From RGIG2000 sp045612665 (GTDB taxonomy: Bacteria; Bacillota; Clostridia; Oscillospirales; CAG-272): a DNA stretch of 5,691 nucleotides. The position numbers and the translations under genes were made by a program. Location of the stretch: assembly GCA_045612665.1 (NCBI GenBank), contig JAZKZO010000051.1:1-5691 (forward strand), read 5' to 3'. The notes under the pieces are model-generated. The model did no database searches. It saw only the letters and a program-made list of their open reading frames with translations, and was not told the DNA's origin. Positions 1 to 5,452 of the stretch are shown piece after piece. Each line of letters starts with the position of its first letter. The stretch's first letter is position 1.

Positions 1-144
1 GAAGGCTTCCTTGAAAGCATAAAGGATGACTTTTATGCGAACAATACCGACAATTTTGCCGATGTCTTTGGCGAAAGTAAGGCGCAGGCTGAAATGATAC
101 TTATGCAGTGGAATTTGGCATGGATAAAAAACGGTGAGGAATAA
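1..144 (+). CDS. C-terminal 47 codons of an unidentified protein (5'-truncated by window edge)
   Basis: Frame 1 is open from the first base to a TAA at 142-144. The visible tail begins EGFLESIKDD and ends WNLAWIKNGEE. It is acidic, with a run of aromatic and hydrophobic residues near the end that suits an amphipathic helix. There is no transmembrane segment and no motif I can assign to a family. That it is real is supported by the terminator starting 7 nt after the stop and by codon use like that of the downstream genes. It is separated from the lysine operon by this terminator and by a new promoter, so it is probably transcribed independently. I do not recognise the protein. Confidence 0.72.
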   Translation, partial: EGFLESIKDDFYANNTDNFADVFGESKAQAEMILMQWNLAWIKNGEE

Positions 145-150
145 AACACA

Positions 151-180
151 AAAACCGACACTCTCGTGTCGGTTTTTCTT
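151..180 (+). terminator. Intrinsic terminator of the upstream gene
   Basis: An 11-bp perfect stem (151-161 with 166-176) closes a TCTC tetraloop. The 3' arm runs into TTTTT and then CTT. It begins 7 nt after the stop codon of the preceding gene. The reverse strand has only a weak T-run, so it mainly serves the plus strand. Confidence 0.9.
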
Positions 181-219
181 TATATTATTTAAAAATATGC
201 GAATTTTCGCAAAATCCTC

Positions 220-248
220 TTGACAAGCGCATTTTCGTGTGTTAGTAT
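220..248 (+). promoter_or_regulatory. Sigma-A-type promoter of the dapA-dapB-lysA operon
   Basis: A perfect -35 TTGACA (220-225) and a -10 TAGTAT (243-248, 4 of 6 matches to TATAAT) are separated by 17 nt. The expected start point is near 255, which is exactly where the 5' strand of riboswitch helix P1 begins. That agreement supports both calls. A small GCGA/TCGC inverted repeat lies just upstream (199-210) and has no assigned role. Confidence 0.85.
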
Positions 249-254
249 ATTTAC

Positions 255-419
255 AACATCATAGAGGCGCATCTGCGCATTAGTAGCAAAATCCGTTAAC
301 CTCGGGCGAAAGGGTTGGATTTGTGAAAGGGCAGGATGCCGAAAGGGAGTCTCGCAAGCTTTTCTTGGTTTGTCAAATAAGATTTGACCGACTGTCGTTT
401 TTACGGAGTGCTATGTGTT
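255..419 (+). promoter_or_regulatory. Lysine riboswitch (L-box) aptamer
   Basis: The leader carries the conserved L-box blocks in order: AUAGAGGCGC (261-270), UUAGUAGC (280-287), GUGAAAGGG (323-331), AUGCCGAAAGGG (336-346) and ACUGUC...GGAGUGCUAUG (391-415). Helices can be drawn by eye. P1 pairs AACA+CAUAG (255-264, one bulged U) with CUAUGUGUU (411-419). P2 pairs GCAUCUGC (269-276) with GCAGGAUGC (331-339), one G bulged, and its upper part pairs AAAUCC (289-294) with GGAUUU (317-322). P3 pairs CAAG with CUUG (355-358/364-367). P4 pairs GUCAAAU with AUUUGAC (372-378/382-388). P5 is a short CGU/ACG hairpin (396-405). In known members lysine binds the five-helix junction and stabilises P1. The lysine biosynthesis operon directly downstream fits this class. 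Confidence 0.93.
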
Positions 420-465
420 GGTTATAAAATTATATTTTTAGCCAATATTTTGTTTATGCGCTCCG
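404..465 (+). promoter_or_regulatory. Proposed antiterminator of the lysine riboswitch
   Basis: CGGAGUGC (404-411), the 3' side of P5 plus the first base of the P1 3' strand, can pair over 8 bp (one G-U) with GCGCUCCG (458-465), which contains most of the terminator 5' arm. Between them UUGGUUA (418-424) pairs with UAGCCAA (439-445), stacking an inner hairpin. Forming this structure breaks both P1 and the terminator, as expected for the ligand-free ON state. This is inferred from complementarity only. Confidence 0.68.
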
Positions 466-483
466 AATTTTCGGAGCTTTTTT
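460..483 (+). terminator. Riboswitch-controlled intrinsic terminator
   Basis: GCTCCGA (460-466) pairs with TCGGAGC (471-477) around an ATTT loop, followed by six T residues (478-483). It lies between the lysine aptamer and the dapA ribosome binding site. It is therefore an attenuator: lysine-bound aptamer leads to termination, and free aptamer allows the antiterminator and read-through. Confidence 0.9.
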
Positions 484-498
484 ATGTAAAACTTTCTC

Positions 499-505
499 AA
501 AGGAG
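499..505 (+). promoter_or_regulatory. dapA ribosome binding site (decides the start)
   Basis: AAAGGAG lies 10 nt before the ATG at 516. It is downstream of the attenuator and is the only good Shine-Dalgarno in the leader. This rules out the in-frame upstream extension that begins at a TTG at 384, inside the aptamer. Confidence 0.88.
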
Positions 506-515
506 ATTAAATATT

Positions 516-1403
516 ATGAAGAAAACTATTTTTGAAGGTGCTGCAACAGCCCTTATCACACCATTTGACGCAAACGGAAAAATTGATTATAAAAAGTTTG
601 CCGAGCTTGTTGAATTCCAAATTTCCGAGGGAATAAACGCTCTCGTGGTTTGTGGCACAACAGGTGAAGCATCAACCTTGACCGACGACGAGCACAAGGA
701 TGCTATCGAATTCGTTGTAAAGCAAACTAACGGCAGAGTTCCTGTTATCGCAGGTACAGGTAGTAACGATACCGACTACGCAATTTGGCTTACAAAGCAC
801 GCTTGTGAGGTTGGCGCAGACGCAGTTCTTATAGTTACTCCTTACTACAATAAGGCAACTCAAAAGGGACTTATCAAGATGTACACAGCAATTGCCGATG
901 CATCAACAAAGCCCGTTATCGTTTATAACGTTCCATCAAGAACAGGCGTTAATATCGAGCCTGCAACCTACGTAGCCCTTGCCGAGCATCCAAATATCGT
1001 TGCTATCAAGGAAGCAAACGGAAACATTAGCAAAATTGCTGAAACAATTGCACTTGTTGGCGATAAGCTCGATATTTACAGTGGAAACGACGACCAAATC
1101 GTTCCAATCCTTGCCCTCGGTGGAAAGGGAGTGATTTCGGTTCTCTCAAATCCAATGCCAAAGGCAACCGTTGAAATTTGCGATAGATTCTTCAAGGGCG
1201 ATATAAAGGGAAGCTGCGCACTTCAGCTCGAGCTTCTTCCGTTTATAAACTCACTCTTTAGCGAGGTTAACCCAATCCCCGTTAAGTGTGCTATGGCTCA
1301 TATGGGCTACACCGAAAACGTTCTTCGTTCACCTCTTTATCCTATGGAAGAGGATCACGAGAAGGTTCTTGTTAATTTAATGAAGGAACAAGGAATTTTG
1401 TAA
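516..1403 (+). CDS. dapA: 4-hydroxy-tetrahydrodipicolinate synthase (DHDPS)
   Basis: This enzyme condenses pyruvate with aspartate 4-semialdehyde, the committed step of the diaminopimelate/lysine pathway in the cytoplasm. The 295-residue protein has normal family length and a class I aldolase TIM-barrel pattern. The GTTGE motif is at 47-51 (T48, T49), VTPYYN at 107-112 (Y111), YNVPSRTG at 137-144 (Y137, R142), and the Schiff-base lysine is K165 in AIKEANGN. Together these give the complete catalytic set (Thr, two Tyr, Lys, Arg). The C-terminal helical domain ends cleanly at EQGIL. I chose the ATG at 516 because of its AAAGGAG site and because family proteins begin with this MKKTIFEGAATALITPF-type stretch. 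dapB starts 1 nt after the stop, so translation is probably coupled. Residues matching the E. coli lysine-inhibition site are only partly kept (see findings). Transcription is governed by the upstream lysine riboswitch. Confidence 0.97.
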   Translation: MKKTIFEGAATALITPFDANGKIDYKKFAELVEFQISEGINALVVCGTTGEASTLTDDEHKDAIEFVVKQTNGRVPVIAGTGSNDTDYAIWLTKHACEVGADAVLIVTPYYNKATQKGLIKMYTAIADASTKPVIVYNVPSRTGVNIEPATYVALAEHPNIVAIKEANGNISKIAETIALVGDKLDIYSGNDDQIVPILALGGKGVISVLSNPMPKATVEICDRFFKGDIKGSCALQLELLPFINSLFSEVNPIPVKCAMAHMGYTENVLRSPLYPMEEDHEKVLVNLMKEQGIL

Positions 1404-1404
1404 T

Positions 1405-2145
1405 ATGAAAGTTATAATTGTAGGCGCTCTTGGCGTTATGGGCGGATACGTAATCGATGCCGTTAATCAAAGCGGTGCCGAGTGCGTTGCCCTCGTTGAT
1501 ATAAAATATCAAAACGACAGAGCCTCAAACGAATACACAAAAATTGTCGACGTTAAGGAAAGTGCCGACGTAATAATCGACTTTTCCTTCCACGGTCTTA
1601 CCTCGGAAATCACAGAATATGCTATAAAAACAGGCATTCCTGCCGTAATTGCTACAACAGGACAAACACCCGAGGAAAAGGAAATAATCAAAAGCGCATC
1701 TGAAAAGGTCGCAGTATTCTATACAGGTAATATGTCGCTTGGAATTGCAACTCTTTGCGATGCTGTAAGAAGAGTTGTTAGCGTTTTCCCTGATGCCGAC
1801 GTAGAAATTATTGAAACACACCACAACCGTAAGCTTGACGCGCCGTCAGGCACGGCAAAAATGCTCTTTGATGCCGTTAAGGAAGCAAGACCTGATGCTT
1901 ACGCAAATCAGGGCAGAAACGGGCTCTGCAAGCGCGATAAGAATGAGGTTGGCATAAGCTCAATTAGAATTGGCAACATTGTTGGCATTCACGAGGTTAG
2001 AATCGGCACAAGCGCAGAGCAAATTACGCTAAAGCACGAGGCTTACGATAGATCACTTTTTGCACAGGGAGCGCTTAAAGCAGCAGAATTTATGTGTGGA
2101 AAGGGCGCAGGTCTCTACACAATGAAGGAATTATTAAAGGACTAA
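1405..2145 (+). CDS. dapB: 4-hydroxy-tetrahydrodipicolinate reductase
   Basis: This is the second enzyme of the DAP pathway: it reduces the DapA product to tetrahydrodipicolinate with NAD(P)H. At 246 residues it is slightly short but within the bacterial range. The N-terminal Rossmann fold shows VGALGVMGG (6-14) and an acidic residue after strand 2 (D32). ATTG (83-86) matches the nicotinamide-binding GTTG loop, and NMSLGI (109-114) follows. The substrate motif ETHHNRKLDAPSGTA spans 137-151, with catalytic HH at 139-140, K143 and the DAPSGT anion-binding loop. A conserved RIGNIVGIHEV block (188-198) follows. The start at 1405 has AAGGAA at 1390-1395, inside the end of dapA, 9 nt upstream. The gene lies between dapA and lysA with gaps of 1 and 3 nt. 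The glycine-rich loop has V where most family members have R or K. Confidence 0.96.
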   Translation: MKVIIVGALGVMGGYVIDAVNQSGAECVALVDIKYQNDRASNEYTKIVDVKESADVIIDFSFHGLTSEITEYAIKTGIPAVIATTGQTPEEKEIIKSASEKVAVFYTGNMSLGIATLCDAVRRVVSVFPDADVEIIETHHNRKLDAPSGTAKMLFDAVKEARPDAYANQGRNGLCKRDKNEVGISSIRIGNIVGIHEVRIGTSAEQITLKHEAYDRSLFAQGALKAAEFMCGKGAGLYTMKELLKD

Positions 2146-2148
2146 AAA

Positions 2149-3444
2149 ATGTTACACGAAAATTTAAGCATAAATGCCAAGGGACATCTTTGTATTGCAG
2201 GCGCTGACACAGTTAGCCTTGCTAAAAAGCACGGAACACCCCTTATGGTAATGGACGAGCAAAGAATTAGAAGAAACTTCCGAATTTATAAGGAAGCGAT
2301 GGCGAAGCATTTTGGCGAGGGCTCTTTCCCTGCATTTGCATCAAAATCCTTTTCTTGCAAGTATATTTACCGTATAGCAAGGGAAGAAAACGTTGGCATT
2401 GATATTGTTTCCTCGGGAGAGCTTTACACGGCGCTTGAAGCAGGCTTTAACGTTTCAAAATCGTTTTTCCACGGAAATAATAAGACTGATTTCGATATAA
2501 ATTACGGAATCGACAACGGTGTTGGCTATTTTGTCGTTGATAATATGACCGAGCTTGATGCAATTGATGAAATCGCACGCAAAAAGGGAATAGTGCAAAA
2601 GGTTATTTTGCGCCTTACCCCTGGAATTGACCCTCATACCCATGCGGCTATAATGACAGGTCAGGTTGATAGCAAGTTCGGCATTGCAATCGAAACAGGA
2701 CAAGCCGACGAGGCAGTAAAATATACTCTTACAAAGAAAAACATCTCTCTTGAGGGCTTCCATTGTCATATCGGCTCGCAAATCTTTGATATAAAGCCGT
2801 TTTGCGATGCAGGCAAAATAATGATAGAGTACATCTCTCATCTTAAAAAGGAAATCGGCTATGAGGCGAGTATTCTCAACCTCGGCGGTGGCTTTGGTGT
2901 AAGATACATTGACGCACAGCCCGAGCTTGATTACGAGGAGTTTATAAGACTTATTTCCAAATTCATTGACGAAGAGGTTAAGCTATCAGGCATTAAAAAG
3001 CCCATCATTGTAATGGAGCCCGGCAGAAGCATTGTTGCCGATTCGACACTTACTCTTTATACGGTTGGCGGCACAAAGGAAATCCCCGGATTTAAGAATT
3101 ATGTTAGCGTTGATGGCGGTATGCCTGACAATCCAAGATACGCTCTTTATCAAGCTGATTATACCGTTTGCCTAGCTTCAAGAATGAACGATAAAGCCGA
3201 TTTTAACTGTACGGTTGCGGGTAGATGCTGTGAAAGTGGAGACCTCTTGCAAGAGAATGTGGACCTTCCAAAGCCACAAAGAGGCGATATTTTGGCAGTG
3301 CTTGTAACAGGTGCTTACAACTACTCAATGGCAAGCAATTATAATAGAATTCCTCGTCCTGCCGTGATTGGAGTTAAGGACGGAGAGGACTTTGAAATTA
3401 TCAAAAGAGAGACCTTTGCAGACCTTGTTAAAAACGATTTATAA
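2149..3444 (+). CDS. lysA: Diaminopimelate decarboxylase
   Basis: LysA is a PLP enzyme that decarboxylates meso-diaminopimelate to L-lysine, the last pathway step. The 431-residue protein has family-typical length and fold type III (alanine racemase-like) organisation. The barrel carries the PLP lysine K66 in FASKSFSCK, then HIGSQ (207-211), the phosphate-binding GGGFG (246-250) and EPGRS (290-294). The C-terminal beta domain has CESGD (361-365), whose Cys and Glu reach the partner subunit's active site in known dimers, and GAYNYSMASNYN (388-399) with the PLP/substrate tyrosine Y390. The ATG at 2149 has AAAGG 8 nt upstream, and the gap to dapB is 3 nt. It is the last gene of the operon, followed by a terminator. 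Placing lysA with dapA and dapB puts both ends of the lysine branch under one lysine-sensing leader. Confidence 0.97.
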   Translation: MLHENLSINAKGHLCIAGADTVSLAKKHGTPLMVMDEQRIRRNFRIYKEAMAKHFGEGSFPAFASKSFSCKYIYRIAREENVGIDIVSSGELYTALEAGFNVSKSFFHGNNKTDFDINYGIDNGVGYFVVDNMTELDAIDEIARKKGIVQKVILRLTPGIDPHTHAAIMTGQVDSKFGIAIETGQADEAVKYTLTKKNISLEGFHCHIGSQIFDIKPFCDAGKIMIEYISHLKKEIGYEASILNLGGGFGVRYIDAQPELDYEEFIRLISKFIDEEVKLSGIKKPIIVMEPGRSIVADSTLTLYTVGGTKEIPGFKNYVSVDGGMPDNPRYALYQADYTVCLASRMNDKADFNCTVAGRCCESGDLLQENVDLPKPQRGDILAVLVTGAYNYSMASNYNRIPRPAVIGVKDGEDFEIIKRETFADLVKNDL

Positions 3445-3449
3445 AATTT

Positions 3450-3499
3450 TAGATTTTAACAATTTAAAATATCTAGAATTATTGAATTCAAAAATTCAA
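3450..3499. repeat. Two weak A/T-rich inverted repeats in the lysA 3' untranslated region
   Basis: TAGA+TTTTAA (3450-3459) pairs with TTAAAA+TCTA (3464-3475, with a TA bulge) around a CAAT loop. TTGAATT (3482-3488) pairs with AATTCAA (3493-3499) around CAAA. Neither has a U-tract on the plus strand, so they are not terminators. In DNA this A/T-rich, such hairpins arise easily by chance. Confidence 0.4.
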
Positions 3500-3521
3500 C
3501 AAAAACAAAAAACACTTTATA

Positions 3522-3561
3522 TAAAAGAAAAATCTTGCCTTTCGGCAAGATTTTTTGTTTT
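3522..3561. terminator. Bidirectional intrinsic terminator between lysA and thrS
   Basis: A 12-bp perfect stem (3528-3539 with 3544-3555) has a TTTC loop, read as GAAA on the minus strand. On the plus strand it runs into TTTTTT, G and TTTTT. On the minus strand the stem is followed by a U-rich TTTTCTTTT tract. It lies 83 nt after the lysA stop and about 9 nt after the thrS stop, so one hairpin ends both convergent transcripts. Confidence 0.92.
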
Positions 3562-3564
3562 TAA

Positions 3565-5364
3565 TTATTTCTTTTTAGTAGCAACCTCGTAAACGAATTT
3601 ATTAGCCAATTCGTCAACACTCATAGAGCCGAGGTCAATGCCACCGCGGGCACGAAGAGATACGGTTCCGTTCTCAATTTCGTTGTTACCGATAACGATA
3701 ACGTAAGGTACCTTTTGAAGCTGAGCCTCACGGATTTTCTTACCCATCGTTTCGTTACGAAGGTCGATTTCAACTCTAATGCCAAGCTCGTCAAGCTTTT
3801 CCTTAACTCCATTTGCGTAAGTCTCACAGTCGGAATTGATAGGAACGATAACAGCCTGTGTAGGAGCGAGCCAGAAAGGAAGTGCGCCTGCATACTTTTC
3901 AAGAATAAGAGCAAGAGTTCTTTCGTAGCAACCAAGAGATGTTCTGTGAATGATATAAGGAGTTACCATTTCATTGTTGGAATCTACGTATTCCATACCA
4001 AATTTCTTTGCCAAAAGCATATCAATTTGAATTGTAACGATAGTATCCTCTTTACCAAATACGTTTTTGCACTGAATATCAAGCTTAGGTCCGTAGAATG
4101 CAGCCTCGTCAATACCAATCTCATATTCAAGACCGATATCATCAAGAATTTCTCCCATTATTTTTTGTGCCTCATCCCATTGCTCCGCAGTTCCCTCGTA
4201 TTTATCCTTACGGTTAGGATCCCACTGTGAGAAACGGAATGTGCAGTCCTCCCAAAGACCAACGGTTTCAAGACAGTATTTTGCAAGATCAAGACAGCCC
4301 TTGAATTCCTCTGCGAGCTGGTCAGGACGGAGAACAAGGTGTCCCTCGGAGATTGTAAACTGTCTTACACGAATAAGACCGTGCATCTCTCCACTATCCT
4401 CGTTACGGAAAAGAGTAGAGGTTTCGCCAAGACGCATAGGAAGATCTCTGTACGAACGCTTTTTGTTAAGATATACCTGATATTGGAATGGGCAGGTCAT
4501 AGGACGGAGTGCAAAGCACTCTTTTGTGTAATCGTCAGGATCGCCCATAACGAACATACCGTCAAGATAGTGATCCCAGTGTCCTGAAATCTTATAAAGC
4601 TCACGCTTTGCCATAAGTGGAGTCTTTGTGAGAAGATATCCGCGCTTTTGCTCGGTATCCTCAACCCATCTTTGGAGAAGCTGAATAACTCTTGAGCCCT
4701 TTGGCAAGAGAATAGGCAAGCCTTGTCCGATTGAATCAACAGTTGTGAAATATTCAAGATCACGTCCGATTTTGTTGTGGTCGCGCTTTTCAGCCTCCTC
4801 AAGCATCTTGAGGTGATTTTCAAGCTCCTCTTGATTTGAAAATGCAGTACCGTTTACACGTGTAAGCATCTTGTTGTTCTTGTCGTTCTTCCAATAAGCA
4901 CCTGAAAGCTTCATAACCTTGAATGCCTTAAGTGCCTTTGTGTAGCAAAGGTGAGGACCAACACACATATCAATGTAATCGCCTTGCTGATAGAAGCTTA
5001 TAACGGCATCCTCGGGCAAATCATCAATATGCTCAACCTTGTATATCTCTCCACGCTCCTTCATCAAGGCAATAGCCTCGGCACGGGGAAGAGTGAACGC
5101 CTTTATAGGAAGGTTTTCCTTTGTGATCTTCTTCATTTCCTTTTCGATGTTGGCAAGGTCGGCATCGGTGAGCTTTGTGTCGCCTAAATCAACGTCGTAA
5201 TAGAAGCCCTTTTCGGTTGCAGGACCATAAGCAAATATAGCCTGTGGGAAAAGACGCTTAATAGCCTGAGCCATAATGTGTGCTGCGCTATGACGGATAA
5301 CCTGAAGCTCTTCAGCCTTGCTTTCGCATTCTCTTGTTGTTCCGTCGTTCAAAACAATTTTCAT
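3565..5364 (-). CDS. thrS: Threonine--tRNA ligase with a nearly absent TGS domain
   Basis: This class II synthetase charges tRNA-Thr. It has 599 residues, against about 640 in E. coli. Order: a short N-terminus (1-23); an editing domain with HSAAH (H25, H29) and MCVGPH (C134, H138), the site that removes mischarged Ser; a catalytic core (about 200-495) with motif 2 FRNEDSGEMHG (319-329, R320), the zinc ligands C291, H342 and H473, and motif 3 GCYER (478-482, R482); and an anticodon-binding domain (about 500-595) with VIVPIN, DLRNETMGKKIREAQ and VPYVIVIGN. The HxxxH motif lies about 48 residues earlier than in E. coli (H73), so most of the TGS domain is missing. The start is firm: AAGGGGG lies 8 nt upstream, and an in-frame stop at 5419-5421 sits inside the leader terminator. 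The gene is monocistronic in this window, convergent with lysA and controlled by a T-box leader. Confidence 0.97.
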   Translation of the reverse strand: MKIVLNDGTTRECESKAEELQVIRHSAAHIMAQAIKRLFPQAIFAYGPATEKGFYYDVDLGDTKLTDADLANIEKEMKKITKENLPIKAFTLPRAEAIALMKERGEIYKVEHIDDLPEDAVISFYQQGDYIDMCVGPHLCYTKALKAFKVMKLSGAYWKNDKNNKMLTRVNGTAFSNQEELENHLKMLEEAEKRDHNKIGRDLEYFTTVDSIGQGLPILLPKGSRVIQLLQRWVEDTEQKRGYLLTKTPLMAKRELYKISGHWDHYLDGMFVMGDPDDYTKECFALRPMTCPFQYQVYLNKKRSYRDLPMRLGETSTLFRNEDSGEMHGLIRVRQFTISEGHLVLRPDQLAEEFKGCLDLAKYCLETVGLWEDCTFRFSQWDPNRKDKYEGTAEQWDEAQKIMGEILDDIGLEYEIGIDEAAFYGPKLDIQCKNVFGKEDTIVTIQIDMLLAKKFGMEYVDSNNEMVTPYIIHRTSLGCYERTLALILEKYAGALPFWLAPTQAVIVPINSDCETYANGVKEKLDELGIRVEIDLRNETMGKKIREAQLQKVPYVIVIGNNEIENGTVSLRARGGIDLGSMSVDELANKFVYEVATKKK

Positions 5365-5372
5365 ATTTATAT

Positions 5373-5379
5373 CCCCCTT
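5373..5379 (-). promoter_or_regulatory. thrS ribosome binding site
   Basis: On the minus strand AAGGGGG lies 8 nt before the ATG at 5364-5362. It is the only strong Shine-Dalgarno after the T-box terminator and supports the short ThrRS N-terminus. Confidence 0.88.
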
Positions 5380-5390
5380 GTAAAATTCAA

Positions 5391-5426
5391 AAATAAAACC
5401 CTTGATGCCAAAACGGCATCAAGGGT
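5391..5426 (-). terminator. T-box-controlled intrinsic terminator before thrS
   Basis: On the minus strand ACCCTTGATGCC (5415-5426 on the plus strand) pairs over 12 bp with GGCATCAAGGGT (5398-5409) around a GTTTT loop. It is followed by TTTATTT. It lies between the T-box sequence and the thrS ribosome binding site, the usual place for the attenuator in this class. Confidence 0.92.
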
Positions 5427-5431
5427 GCAAT

Positions 5432-5452
5432 AACACGGTTCCACCTTGTGTT
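5432..5452 (-). promoter_or_regulatory. T-box sequence and antiterminator hairpin
   Basis: The minus strand at 5447-5434 reads AAGGTGGAACCGTG, close to the T-box consensus AGGGUGGNACCGCG. Flanking AACAC (5452-5448) and GUGUU (5436-5432) form the base of the antiterminator, leaving the UGGA bulge (5443-5440) free to pair with the tRNA 3' end. UGGA matches NCCA with a U discriminator base. The T-box bases CAAGGUG can also pair, with one bulge, with CACCCUUG in the terminator 5' arm. Confidence 0.9.

Noticed and set aside
199..210. GCGAATTTTCGC inverted repeat upstream of the dapA promoter as a repressor operator
   Set aside because: It is only a 4-5-bp stem with no second copy, and the riboswitch already explains the regulation. 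The evidence is too weak to call an operator.
267..278. GCGC-ATCT-GCGC as a separate hairpin
   Set aside because: These bases are better used in lysine aptamer helix P2, pairing with 331-339.
384..515. A 44-residue N-terminal extension of DapA starting at TTG 384
   Set aside because: It runs through the riboswitch aptamer, the terminator hairpin and the dapA ribosome binding site. Family proteins start at the ATG at 516.
672..2841. Minus-strand open frames of 60-128 codons inside dapA, dapB and lysA
   Set aside because: They are antisense to intact conserved enzymes, Cys/Ser-rich with no domain pattern, and lack promoters or ribosome binding sites.
3368..3592. A 74-codon plus-strand open frame across the lysA end and the terminator
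   Set aside because: It overlaps lysA out of frame, crosses the terminator hairpin, has low-complexity Lys/Phe-rich content and no ribosome binding site.
3621..5187. Several open frames of 78-171 codons in other frames within thrS, on both strands
   Set aside because: They are shadows of a fully conserved ThrRS reading frame, with no family signature or plausible start signals.
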